A DNA stretch of 64,000 bases from Chamaea fasciata (GCA_029207755.1 JARCOQ010000081.1:310001-374000); one strand, 5' to 3'. Shown: positions 12,366 through 24,300, numbered from the stretch's first letter. Numbers and translations: made by a program. Notes: generated by a model from the sequence alone, not told the origin.

Positions 12366-12950
12366 GACAAAGTCCTGCTGCGGACAACAGGACAGCTGCC
12401 GGTCCCTGTGCAGCAGAAGGAAGCCGCAGGGCGGGCGCCCGGGCGGCAGCGACAGCCGCTCCCTGGGCAGCGGCTTGAAGCCAGCGCGCCCGTCCCGCCC
12501 GTCCGGCAGCAGCCGCGCCCTGGGGAGCTGCTGGAAGTCGCAGGGCGGGCGCCTGCGCCCCTCCCGCCCCGCCGCCGGCCGCTGCCTGTTGGCCGTGCTC
12601 CAGCGCCTGATGCGGAGCAGGAGGTCGGGGCGGTCGCGGCGAAACCAGGGGTTGGTGTAGTGGAGCCAGGCGCCGGCATCGCCAAGCCAGCCCGGCACCT
12701 AGCGGAAGCCGTAGCGGTTGAGCTGGCGCAGGAAGTTGCATAACTGCGTGGCCCGGAAGGTGTGCGGGGCCGGCCCCTGGGAGCCGCCCGGGCTGAGCAG
12801 CTCCCGCTCCAAGAGGGAGCGGTCGATGAGCAGCCCCCGGGCCTGGCTGTCCCAGCGCACGGAGCGGACGCGGGGGCTGTTTGCCAGGCGCCACAGCTTG
12901 GCGGGGAAGGTGCCGGCACTGAGCCCGGCGGGCAGCGGCAGCTCCGCCAT
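12306..12950 (-). pseudogene. HSF-like (HSF5/HSFY-type) DNA-binding-domain gene broken by a nonsense codon
   Basis: Heat-shock factors bind DNA through a winged-helix domain. From the ATG at 12950 the frame reads MAELPLPAGLSAG, then FPAKLWRLANSPRVRSVRWD, GLLIDRSLLERELL and FRATQLCNFLRQLNRYGFR, the hallmark order of the HSF domain (Trp-rich helix 1, recognition helix FxRQLNRYGFR). FPAKLWRL and SPR resemble HSF5/HSFY more than HSF1-4. After 83 codons a TAG (12699-12701) stands where the family has Lys of RYGFRK. The same frame then continues VPGWLGDAGAWLHYTNPWF and RRDRPDLLLRIRR, the expected end of the domain, to a stop at 12306. One base (A to T) would account for the break. No intron is needed. 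It may be a decayed copy, a truncated protein, or an assembly error. Confidence 0.8.
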
Positions 12951-12984
12951 GGCGTCGATCGCCAACAGTGGCCACAATGGCCGG

Positions 12985-13112
12985 AGGGCAACGGCCGCAG
13001 CACAGCACGGCTCGGCACTTTGCGGTTCGGCTCGGCTCGGCACGGCACGGCCGAGCACAGCACGGCTCGGCACAGATCAGCACAACTCGGCTTGGCACGG
13101 TAGGGCACGGGA
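12985..13112. repeat. GC-rich pentamer-like repeat upstream of the HSF-like start
   Basis: Repeated GGCTC/GGCAC words (CGGCTCGGCTCGGCACGGCACGG and relatives) over about 125 bp, beginning some 35 bp 5' of the HSF-like ATG on the minus strand. It is CpG-rich and could lie in the promoter or 5' UTR. Confidence 0.6.
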
Positions 13113-14390
13113 AGCCCGTGGCCAGGGTGGGCTCTGGGAGCAGTGGTGGACTCTGTCCCCACGCTGCATCCTGTGCCTGGGTCACCGTCGGTGACGGGGG
13201 AAAAGGACATTGCTTTGTCTTGGCTGGGGAAAGGATGAAAAGGGGACATTAGAAAGCATCCTTTTGGTCACCTTTTCAGCAGACTAACTGTTTTTTTCTC
13301 GCCATCTCTGCCTGTTTTTTGCAGAGTTGGAACATCTTTCATGATTTGGAGTCAGCAGCAGCAGCAGGAAGGGGCAGTGGTTTTGTCAGCATTGTCATCA
13401 AAACGCTAGTGCTGCCCCATGGATGGATGTTGCTTGATGCAAGGGATGAAAGGCCTTCACTTGTAGGGCGCTCACGCCGGTGTCTTCCCAAAGGACGTTG
13501 CCATTTTCTTTCCTCAGGAATCGCTTCTTCTGTTTTTCCCCCCATCTGGGGAGATTTCCAATGCAAATGCCTCCTGCAGCCAGCTCTTGCCAATGCAGAC
13601 TGACAAAGGAGATCTTGCAATGGACAGAGACTCCCTAGAGCTGGTGTGGAGAGGTGAGGGGCCAAGGTTTGTCCTTTAGTCTTGAAATCTTGTTGGGGAG
13701 CTGATTGTGCTTTGGGGGACTGACAAAAATGTTGTGTCCTGAAAGAGCACAGAGACTTTGGGGTTGTCATGTTGGGGCAGAAATTTATGTCTGAGAACTT
13801 TTTGAAATGCCTTTTTTTTTTTTTTTCCCCTCCCCTGCAGAGAACCTTTTCCTACCTTTTGGGGAACTTCCGTCTGCTGGTCTCCCAGATCCAGCCGTTT
13901 CCCAGGGTTTCTTCCCAAACTGAGGAGTAGCCCATGGCCTCCACTCTCCAGCTGGAACAGAAAGAAGCACAGAGCTTGCTGTTGTGGGAGAAGAGCTTCT
14001 CTTTCCTGCCGGCTTTCCCTTTGGGGCAGGTTGGTATGTGCTCATTTGATAAAGGGAGGTTTAAACTCTGGAGGTGTTGCATTTCAAACTGCTCCAGCCT
14101 CGAGCTCTTGTGTGGGTATCCTTGGACAAAAGGCCTCCCTGTGTGAGCTCCCAGTGGGCTGGTTCAGTAAGGAAGTTGATATTTCAGGCTTGTGACTGCT
14201 GAAAGCAGTTGGTTTCTGGAGGTGTCCGGAGCTGGGAGCAACTATTTTTCTCGCCTGCCTGCAGAAAAGGTAGTGGGAAAGTGGGGATTGCACTTGCAGA
14301 GATGGCAATCAGGGGTGTTTTCTGAGAAATGGGCTGGCAGAGAGGCAGGTCTTGTGCTCAACTGGCTGTGTGTTTGTTTTGGTGGTGGGG
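13113..14390. other. Spacer sequence, no recognised gene
   Basis: Contains an acceptor-like T-run and CCCCTCCCCTGCAG near 13830-13840, but no following frame that matches a known family. Open frames are short and overlap on both strands. Confidence 0.4.
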
Positions 14391-14394
14391 AGAT

Positions 14395-14800
14395 GTTGTA
14401 ATGAATCAGCCGAGACTCCATAGCCTTCATGCAGATAAAGCCAATTCTTTATTCACATCACTTATTTTATCCAGTTTTCAGGGACCTCATGCACCACACC
14501 CATTGGCTGGTAGTTTTCTTACTGCCTCATTTATTGGTCAGAAGGTCATTTGTGTGGATGTGCTAAGTTTCAGGTTGTTTACATTTTTCCTTGGTGGGTT
14601 CTGATGGAACAGAGCTAATATTTATGCAGATGCACTTGTTTTTCTCCCTAGGAACGGGCTGTTTTGTGAACAAACTTCACCTTCTCTAAACAGTTTTCAG
14701 CTGGGAACTTGCAAGCTATTGCTAGCTGCTTAGCTAAAGTAGCATGGCCTCATCCATATTCCATAAGACCTTTCTTTAATAACATTTTTTACCTGTCTGC
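14395..14800 (-). mobile_element. Possible LTR fragment, minus strand
   Basis: Read on the minus strand, the segment near 14440-14475 contains AATAAAGAATTGGCTTTATC, like an LTR poly(A) region, and the upstream part is promoter-like. Only composition and this signal support it; the ends were not found. Confidence 0.3.
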
Positions 14801-16609
14801 AGCAGGGAGAGTCACAGACACAGACACCAGCTGAAGGAACAGTGTAATTTACTATCATGCAGGAGTGCAAAGACAAATCAGAAAAGAAGAAGGTAAGCAA
14901 TGCACCTCATCACTGGTACTAAAGGTTGCCTCTAGTGATTAAGAAAGATACATCAGCAGACACCCTTCTGCTTTATCCTTCATCCAGATCCACTCATCAG
15001 GTGGGGAAAGCTGTCCCAGCAAAGCTCTGGAAAGTCCCTGCCAGGAACCAGGAAATCCTACACTGCCTCCCCCTTTCTTGGCCACCAGGCTTCTGACTGC
15101 ACTGTGAGTGTAGCCCAGCTTTGACAGTGGTGAACGAGCAATCTGACAGACCTTCTGGGGCAGCAGATCTGATTTCATCTTCCTCTTGGTTTTCTCCCTG
15201 AGCCTGTCCAGGGCTCAAAGAGGAAGCAAGGCCAGATGTGGCCTTGTCTGGTTTCTTCATGCTGAAAGGTAAAGATGTGTTTCACCAAGTAGTGAATGCA
15301 TAGATCCTATTGATAGTAACACTTGGTTAAGGAGCAGATCCATCGAACGTTTGGTTGGAAGGGTCATCCAGAGGGCAGATTTAGCTCAGGACCTGTTGTT
15401 CAGGCCTTAGTCCTTCAGTATTTTGTGGTGCAAATCAATGCCCTGGAAAGCTGGAAACAAACAAATCCCGCTTGAGCACGTTTCAGAGCGGGAGCAGGAT
15501 TAGCCCTGCAAGGCCGGGCTAGGGCCAAGAGCAGAGGGCCAGCAGGCTGCATTTGCCCAGAGGCAGCCGTCCAGACCAAGAAGGCCACTGGTGCCCAGGG
15601 CCTGAGGTGCCCGAGGCTGCCTCCCCGCTGTGCAGCTCTGCAGAGCCCGTGGAGCGCAGGGTCCCGGGCAGCCAGGGCGGCCTGGCTGCCTTGGAGCACG
15701 AGGGGTGTCCCAGAGAAGCTGCGGCCCTTGGCTTTTTAACTGTTGCTCAGAGTCTTGTCATTAGTCCACACTCTCTGACATGTTTTCCTTTCCTCTGGCA
15801 TATTGAAGAGAGCTTTTTGAGAAAAGTGGCTGATGTAGTTTCTGCTGGTGCTGGTGCTTCTGACTGCAGGTCAGGGCAGGTGGTTTGAACCAAGGACGGA
15901 GTCCGCAGTTAACACTGCAGTTTTGCCAAGCCAAGAAAACCATTCACAACTGGGTGACCGATGCTGAGCAGCTTTGCTAGGTTTTGGAAAGTTATGACCT
16001 TAAAAAAGCCAACAAATGTTCCTCCATGAGGGTACCAGCAGTGTCCCAAAGATCCCAACTTTTTCCACCTCTTTTCTGTGTCTTTGGTGTTTCTAAGTTC
16101 CCCATTCCCCAGCAGGAATGAAAGCATGTATGATAATGTGAGTGATTTGAGAGCTGTGTGTTGTGCCCTGCCACATCAGCGTTGATGACAGGCTGGACAT
16201 GGACAGGTGTGTTGAGTTCAATTCATCCCAGTTCTGTGCCAACAGCAGCCCCAAGATGCCGAGAAGAACAAGGACGGTGGGTGGGTGTGCACGCACAGCC
16301 CTGTGGCCTGACTGCTGTGTGGGCAGAAGGTTCTCAACAGCAGTACATCTTCACTCCCCCAAGTGGGAAGGATCTATCAAATCTATATGAAATGAAAATA
16401 TTTATGAAAATGCACTCAATGGTACATATTTATATGTATCATATATGCAACTGATCAAATAGAATGCTGCATATTCTATATTTTGATATGCCATAATCAA
16501 TAGAATATATCAAATATAGAGTTGATCTTTTCCTAAGCTATTGCCTGTGGGTCCTAGAGGCCATCTCCTAGTGTTACTACATTTGTGCCTTCTGGTACTA
16601 GTTCTTATA
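14801..16609. other. Spacer sequence, no recognised gene; AT-rich end
   Basis: A GC-rich patch (15470-15720) has open frames on both strands without family signature. Bases 16380-16540 are AT-rich with ATATATC/GATATAT-type words, next to the inner arm boundary. Confidence 0.4.
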
Positions 16610-17329
16610 GCAGCAACTCCCCTGGGAGTTCCTCCAGGGAACTTCACACCAAGGGCTTCCATCACTGTCGTGGCTGTGGGAACTTGTTGCTTGCCAGTTC
16701 TCCCCCAGAATCCTTGTGGATTCTGGAGCATGTCAGCACAGGTGTCCATGGTCCTTCCTTCATCCCCAGCCTGCAGCACTCACAGCCCTGCGGCCTCCCC
16801 CTTGCTGCAGCTCGTTTGCAAAGTGCTGCCAAAGGCAGCGGAGCTGGCTCAGGATCCCTGTTGGCTCCTGGGCTTCAGGATGACCTTCAGAGGGACACTT
16901 GAAGCGCTTCCTGAAGAGCTGCCCGTGGCATGGCGGGTGGATTTGTCCTCCCTGGGTGCCTCTGGTTAGAGTTGGAGGCTCCGTGGAGTCCCGGAGTTTT
17001 CTCGGCGGCCTTTGTAGCGAGTTCTCAGCCAAGGTGTGGCTCTGCTGCCATCCCAAATCTGCACCTGCCTTGGCCAGCCTGAGTGCAAGTGGGGCATGTG
17101 CTGGGCACGGATGGAGATTTCCATGGCCAAAATCCTCCAGTATTTACAACTGCTCATTGCTCTGGACAGCACAAATCACAGAACACCCATCGCAGTTGAC
17201 AATTGTAATTTCTCGCAGATTCCTACAGCTGCACTGCTGATCGACAAATACACCAGAATTGATTTCACATGAAAAATGTCATTTATTACAAAATGCTTCA
17301 CCAGCGCTGACACTATACAACTATGTATT

Positions 17330-17660
17330 TAATTTAACTATATATCTCAATTTAAGGTAAAAAAGGGATTTTTTAAATTTTTACAACAATGCTATGTAAA
17401 AATATACAATATGCATAAATAGAAATACCTACACAACTGTATTCATGGGAAATAGAATTAAAACACACATAGAACAGCATACTTACATATACATATACTT
17501 ACATCCATATATACATATGTTATTACAAAGATGTATGCATATATACAGACACATATATAGGTAGCATACATTTATAAATATACCAAGATACATACAGAAA
17601 TATGCCTATACAATAAGCAACCCGCATATGTAAATATCCATGAAGTTATTCCTCTCTATG
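17330..17660. repeat. AT-rich microsatellite-like block, right arm
   Basis: The counterpart of the left-arm block with ACATATACATATACTTACA-type repeats, about 350 bp shorter. Confidence 0.7.
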
Positions 17661-17758
17661 CTACAGTCCATATATCTTTAAACAGAAATCTAAGCAGAGG
17701 GATTCCCGCCGCCCCATCTTCAAAGCCTTTCACTCTGTTCTTGCTTCCTCCCCTGCAG

Positions 17759-17969
17759 AGCAGCACCCCTGGACAAGGACAGCAGATGGCACTGGCTCAG
17801 GGGACAGTGCCTGGGGCCACCGGCAGCTCCCAGCGCTCCAGGGACAGCCGGGGCTGGAACTGCTGCTCCGCCCGGCCCGGCCGCCAGCTGGGACCCAGCA
17901 CAGCAACAGGGGACACAGGGGGCACAAGGGGAGAAACACGAGCTGAAACAGGCAGCTGAGGGGGGAAAG
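17759..17969 (+). other. Possible upstream (5') exon of PAK-like copy R
   Basis: GC-rich block bounded by a good acceptor (CTTCCTCCCCTGCAG) and a donor (AAAG|GTAAAA). One frame is open for 70 codons and goes from AAPLDKDSRWHW through an Ala/Pro-rich part to GEKHELKQAAEGGK. The left arm has the same block at about 7344-7554 on the minus strand. It does not join in frame to the predicted start exon, so it may be a 5' UTR exon, another gene's exon, or chance. Confidence 0.3.
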
Positions 17970-18270
17970 GTAAAAATGCAGCCTAGGCCTACACAAACAT
18001 CACTCTATCCGTCTCTATCGATTCACAGACCGTCACGGGGCTTTGCTTTGTGATGTCAGGGCACGGTTGCCACGTGGTCATGGTGACATCGCAAGGTTGC
18101 CTTGGTGCCCGGAAGGCCTCAGGGGTGTCAGAGCAGCTCTTGGCCTTGCTCGGTGCAGGAACTTGGTCCTGTGCTTGAGGCTTTTGTCAGTGGGCAGCTG
18201 CTGACTGACAGGAGACTCCTTTTAGCTAGCGTTAGAGCGCACTCTGCAAACTTGCACAGCAGTTGCCACA

Positions 18271-18349
18271 ATGATTGGGCAACTCGCCGCTGCAGTTTTC
18301 ACTGTTTATGGAGTTACTTATTCCTGCTATTTCCTGACTCACCTGGCAG
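18271..18349 (+). CDS. PAK-like copy R, exon 1: hydrophobic N-terminus
   Basis: The ATG has A at -3 (GCCACAATGA). The 26 codons begin [14 protein letters not shown] and go on to CYFLTHLA, a hydrophobic stretch long enough for a signal anchor or membrane segment. The donor is GGCAG|GTAAGT, leaving phase 1. It could also be part of a longer first coding exon, but the frame just upstream offers no clear acceptor. Confidence 0.55.
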
Positions 18350-21300
18350 GTAAGTAGAGGTTTTCCCTGGGTGTCACCTAACCTGGTTTTTGTGTCTTCC
18401 TGCTCTTTCTTAGTGACTGAGTTGATTTGGAAACAGAAAGGCCATTGGGATGCCGCTTGGGTAAAGCTCCTGTCAACACGTTCAGCTCAAAAGGGGGTGT
18501 CTGTAGCCACGGCCGTGCGGGCAGCATTTGCAAGGGAACCTGCAGGGGTTGCGTTCCCTCCGTGGGAGAGTCTGTGGCAGCAGAGTTTGCCAATTCCTCC
18601 ATTGCTGGGTCGAGCGGGAAAACTTTGAAAATGTAGACTGGGAGGCCTTCTTGGAAGGTCTTGTAAAAATGCTCTGGTTGTCTCCAGTTTTCTCAAAGCA
18701 TCTGCTTCATTTTCCCTTTCCCACTGCAGGTCACCTGAGCCGGGTATTCAGAGGTGCTGATCCCGAGGTGAGTAAGGAAAGAACATTTGATGTTCCTGGT
18801 GTTTAAGAATTGTGCAGCAAGCTGTGAGCTTGGCCTGTGGCAGTAGAGTGTAGAGGGCCAGCTGAGTAGGCTGCAAGAAAATCCATTTCCATGTCTGCAG
18901 CAGCAAGAGCAGAGGCATCACTGCCTATTTCCTAATTTTCCATTTCAGAGCTTTAAAAGAACTAAAAGATCAGTTTTGCAGAGAGAATGGTGCTTCCTGA
19001 TAGTAGTCAGGGGAGAATATCTAATTTCGAGCAATTTGCAGTGTCCAGTTGAATCAGCCCATTAGAATTTAGTCAGAGTGACTTAGAATCCCCTTGCTCT
19101 CCAAGTTGATGATTTGTGCTTAGTAGAGCTGGTTCTAGAGCTGAAGAGAAAGAAGGTTCTAAATGATACGTCATGGCCTGTGTCTCACGCTCCTGTCTGT
19201 CCACAGATCCCAGAACCAAGAGCAGACTCCCCTCCGGCTTCCTCTGCTCCTGGACAAGAAGCCAACGAGGAGCCAAATGACCACAAGGCTCCAGCAGTCG
19301 TCACACCACAGCCGGAACTTTCCCAGCCAGTAAGTGCCACTTCTGGAGGGTGCTGTCTTTAGTGCGAGGCAGAGCTGCAAGTTTCTGAGCAGCCAGCTCT
19401 TGCTGTTGGTGGCTGAGGATGCTGAGTGCTGCAGTCCTGCCAGACCTAGCCATTCCCCTCAGCCAGTGACAGCTGGAAAATGGGCTTTGAGCTGCCGTGT
19501 TTAGGCCCCAGCTTGCTGGGATTCTGATAGGGGCCAGCCTGGAGCAGGAAGGCTCCCTGTGTGCAGAGGAGGGAGCATGTCAAAGGCACTGTGCTCAGCC
19601 TTGGTGGATACGTAGGGGACGCTGTGGTCTGGGGACACCTGTCCCTCTCCACAGACGTGCCAAGTACCCACAGGCACCAAAAGTCTTGATCTGAGAACAC
19701 AAGCTCTTTGGGGTGGTTTGTCCCCGGGAGCTTCTTGGCTCTGCTTACCCGGGAGCACTTCAGAGACACACTGGGGACGTGGAGTTGCTGTTTGAAGACA
19801 GGGATTTTGGTGCCTTTGTTGCCAGGTTGTTCTTTTGCCTCTTCAGGCAGAGCAGTCAGTAGCAGAGCTGGCAGGCACTCGGAGTCCACCTGTCTTTTGG
19901 CTTTTAAAGAGCTGCTAAGAGATGATGTGTTGTCCATGAATCTTTGGGGGGCCACTCTTCTCTTGTGTGGCAAAAGACACGTTCCCTGTCAGCTTCCGAA
20001 GAGGCTGTTGGAGCTTCAGCCCCAGATGGAGGCTGATTGTACTGCTAGTGTCACAGTGGGACAGAGTGAAGGGCAGGGAGAGGGGAATTCAATGGAGCTC
20101 TTGGGACTGAGGAGGCCAGGAGTCCCCCAGGCACTGAAAGCACAGAGCCTTGTCATCTGCAGAGATCAGCACTGGGACAGGAGGGTTACAATGGAAGCAG
20201 AGGTGGGCAGGGAAGCAGAAAGAAGTGGCTGAATGAATATGATTTGTACGCTGAAAAAGGAAAAAGCTGAGCCTGATGGCATCTCCCAGTCACTTGCTCT
20301 GCATTTGTTTGTACAGAACGTGGAGGCAGAGGCACAAGCAGAGCCGCCCAAACCTCCGAGTGACACCATGGCAGCAAGGAGGAAGAGCAGGGAAGACATC
20401 AGAAGAACTGAGGATCAATGGAAACTCCATCAGGAGAGGGGCAATCAACAAAACCATGTAAGCGGAGGAGTAGTAGCCACTCCCCTGATGGAAGGTTCTG
20501 TCTCTTGTTCTTTACGGAACTTTGGAGACAAGCTGGAGGCAGAGCTGCAGAAAACTCGGGCTAGGATCAAGGCATGGGAGAAGAGGCTGGAGGAAGAAAT
20601 GGAGATTCAAACAGAATGCCGAGCGAAAATTTGTCTCCTCCTTGAGAAGCGAGAGGCTCTACAGAAACAAGTGAGTGAATGAGCAATAGCCACTGCAGTC
20701 ACCAACCTGGTGCTTTCTGCCCTTCTTGCCTTTCCCCTGCAGAGCAGCAGGGGGGTGGGGTGATGCCTCTGAGTGCCATCCTGCTCCAGTGTGGGCCACA
20801 GGCACTCTGAAGGACACTCCCTGCTCTGCTGAATCTCAGCTGCTGCCTTGCACAGTGGCACTAGTGCTTTGGCCTTTTGGCCAGCAGTCATCTGAATGCA
20901 TTCCTGCTGGCCTCTTCCTGCTCTCCTTGTTTCTTGAGGTGTTCTTGCAGGGGAACACGGTGACCCAGATGGATCTGGAAAGAAGCTGTCTGTATCCCTT
21001 GTGAATCTGGTCCTTTCCCTTTCCTCACAGTCGATGACTCTTGGCTGACAGGGACAAGCTGGACTCTCTGACTGCTTTGTTCTCTTTGACTTGAGGTGGA
21101 AGTGTTGACATCTCGCCTGGCAGCCTGCAAAGATTTCCATCAAGTGACTGGCAGCAAGGAGCCCCAAGATTCCTGTGAGGCACAGAAACTGTCCCAAGCA
21201 GCAGCGCTGCCGGTTGGGCACGTTCAGAAGATGCCGGAGGAAAAGAGGACTCCATGGGAGAAGGTAGAACATTTGAACAAAGAGATGCAAGTGTGTCTGC

Positions 21301-24300
21301 AGCCCTTGGAAGGGGAAAAGCGTCCTTGGGAGAAAGCGGAATGGTCATTTTGGCAGTCACCCTTCAGAAAATCCATGCAAATGCATTTTGGAGAAAATGG
21401 ACAATGAATCTGGCCTTGCACTCCAGTCAAACCAGCCTTTGGCTTTGAGCCATCCAGTTTGAGGAGTGGACATCAGAACAAACCCATGGCAGAGCCCTGC
21501 ATGTGGCTGACAGCATCTTGCTAAGGGCTTGCACTTGAAATGGGATCTGGGGCTAATCTCTGCCAGCCACTTTTCTTTCTGACACAAACTCCTTTGTTGT
21601 CTCAGATCTCCACAGGCTCTTCTGTTGAACCTGCAGCAGCAGCAGTGTCACCTGAAGGCACTAGTGCTGGCCAAGCTGTGCAGTGGAAGCCGGGCAGTTC
21701 GTTCATCTCCAGCACTGACAGGGCTTCTGCTCAGCAACAGGAGATGGAGGATGATGAGGATGAGTCCCTGGAGCTCCTGAGTATGTCTTGTGTCTTTCTT
21801 CTCTGAGGGACAGTGTATTGTGTGCACGTGTCAGCACAGCTGGACCCAATGATTCTCCTCCCTTTGGGGTCCCAGGAGCATTTAGGGCTCCCCACAGGAG
21901 AGGCTGTGCTCCAAGGCAGCAAGAGAGTGCTCTGGGTGTTCCCGCTGCCTCTGAGGGCAGCTTGGACGTGCCTGGGGTTTGCCTGAGCTTCCCCAGCTGC
22001 TAAAGGCAGAAGCAGGGGTTGTCCTTGCATCAGCAGAAGGCTGTGAGCTAGCAAATGATCTGGGCAAGTCCTGTGTGCTAGTGACCAAACTGGATAGAAT
22101 AGTTAGCTTCCTAAATTCTCCTTAGATTCCTGACTTCTCATCCGCCATCAGAGCAAAAAAAAACTTCACAGAAAGTGATTGGTTTTGGCATTTTGTCTTT
22201 TGGTTGTGGTTTTAGTTTGGGTTTTTTTCCGGATTTTTTTGGGTAGAGGTTTTTTCTCCATCTTGAAGGAGCTCTTCTGCCCCATGAGTCTCAGTGGCGT
22301 AATTTTGATGACTGTTCCTATTTACCACTACTACATCTGCAGGTTTTTTATTGAGAAGATTATATATTTGTCAGTGAGGACTCTTTGGAAAGAACATCAG
22401 GTGACAGCAGAAACAGAGAGCAAGAGCTGGTGTTTTTGTGCCCCCAATGAAAAAAACAGATCCTTTTATTACAATCTGTATTTAATATCCTAGTTTTGTT
22501 CCTAGAAAGATAAGTCCAAGAGACACAGGCCTGGGGCATGATCAGATAAAAGTGCACTGTAGGCATTTCTCAGGAGTGAGCCTCCAGCCCCTCTGCTGTA
22601 TATTCCTCAGATCCATGGCACTTTTTCCTACCTGATTCCCAGTCATTCCCATGACTGTTAGAATGCTACCCACTGGCCCAAGCCCTGCTCAGATCAGTCT
22701 CTAGGAAAACAAATCAAGCCCTTTGTGATTCTACAGCACAAGTCATTGAAGCTGCTTCTTGCCCAGAGCAGCTGCCGGTCCTGTGCCCTCAGATAAGAGC
22801 TGGTGGGGCTGAGAAGAGAGCCCAGCTGACTCTCTGTCTCCCGTCACCTGTTGGCACAAAAGGGCACTGACGTGCACCTGGGTGTGTCTGCTCTCCAAGC
22901 CAATCCTGCCGTGTCCTCAGTGGGGGCAGCAGCTTGGAAGGGGCTGGGTGTGGCCGTGCCTTCTTGCCATTGCTTGTCAGTGCTGGTGCCTGGGCTTTGG
23001 CAGCTTTGTGGCGGTGGCTGCCCTGGCCCTGAGGGCTGGTGTGAGCGCCGAGGCTGGAGCCTTCCTTAGCTGGGAGAGTCCCGCTGCCGGCCGGCCGCTG
23101 CAGCGCGGAGCTGCCCCGAGGCAGCAGCCCCTGCTCTGGGCCGGCTCCTGCACGGCCTGGGCTGGGCTCACAGAGGGTCAGCATCTCCTCTGGGCAGCTG
23201 TCCGTGTCCCGCTGGCACCTGAGGAGCACTGCTGTCCTTGCTGCCCTTGCCCGCTGCGGGAAGGTGGGCACGTGTGCGGGGCTGAGAGGGCGAGTGCAAT
23301 GGCAGGGACTGATCCCTGCTGTCAGGGGGAGGAGAAGCAGTGTGGTTCTTCACGTGGGCCACGGGCAAGGGCGTCTTCCAGCTCAGCCTGCTCCTCAAGG
23401 GTGAGGGTCCTGCTGCTGAAGGCCCCTTGGGATTGGTTAGAGCATGAGCTGCTTGGGTTTACAAAGGGAAAGGCATTCTTTTGGTAAAGTGCTGCAAGGT
23501 GGGGAAGATGCCCTCCTCTCCTGGGAATGCATCTCCCTGTGCTTTGTTTGCTGTCAAGAGATCTCTTCAAAGGACTGTAGAAATCAGTGCTGGCCTGCTT
23601 GTACTGCAGAGCTGCCTGTCTTGTTGCAATTCTTGCAGTTGTTGTTGTTACGCAGCTGGCCACAAAGGACTCAGAAGGCCAGACTGTACAGCCCCAGCAG
23701 GGCTGCCTTTTGTATCTCCTGGATAGTGGGATCTCTGCTTTCAAGTAAGCATCTTGCATTTTGTTTCCCTCAGGGCAAATGGCGAGCATGGAAAATCCCC
23801 GAAGGAAATACATTGAAGAGGAAATTGTTGGCAGAGGGTGAGTCCAACCACAGTTACTTGTACACAATCATGGGGCAACGATTTGCTGCTGGAATATCTG
23901 TCAAGGGTGAAGTCAGGCAAGATGCAAACATATTCAGACACTGGGGTTAGTCTGCCCCATCTCTCAGTACCAGCCAGAATTTGGAAGTGTGGTCAGAAGG
24001 AATTGTCAGACACTTGGATTTCATTGCCAGAAACAGCAACCACCCCTTTTTGTAGCAGGCAGATAACTGTTTGAAGGAACATTTCTTCCCAAGAGTTTGC
24101 TGAAGGAAATAGTGTGATCAGGATAAAAACTGCCCAGTTTAGAAACTGAAATCCAAGACGAAAGAATCACCTGGCCTTTTGAGCTGAGGCACTAAAGCCC
24201 AGTGCTTCAGAAACAGGCCCAGTGCCCATGCACTGGAGAGGAAAATGCATCATCTGCCTTCTGGCAGAGCCCTCCTGCATGCTGCAGGTTGGAGGCATTT

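Larger units (their letters stand above)
9048..16609. other. Spacer (loop) between the inverted-repeat arms
   Basis: About 7.56 kb of sequence without a counterpart on the other side. It contains two LTR-like segments, a broken HSF-like gene with flanking repeats, and otherwise unrecognised DNA. It separates the two head-to-head kinase copies; the distance between their predicted start codons is about 11.2 kb. Confidence 0.85.

Noticed and set aside
12173..13249. Long minus-strand frames of 309 and 358 codons overlapping the HSF-like gene
   Set aside because: They are in other frames than the one with the HSF motifs and are rich in Arg/Pro/Ala/Ser, as expected from GC-rich DNA.
19708..20232. 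174-codon open frame upstream of exon 4, also present in the left arm
   Set aside because: It lies in the intron between exons 3 and 4, has no splice support and no recognised motif; presence in both arms is due to the duplication.
22882..23487. Open frame of 201 codons on plus (and its mirror at 1835-2374), with a hydrophobic start
   Set aside because: Lies in the intron between exons 6 and 7, which join in perfect phase without it. The mirror copy is expected from the repeat. GC-rich composition on its own gives such frames.
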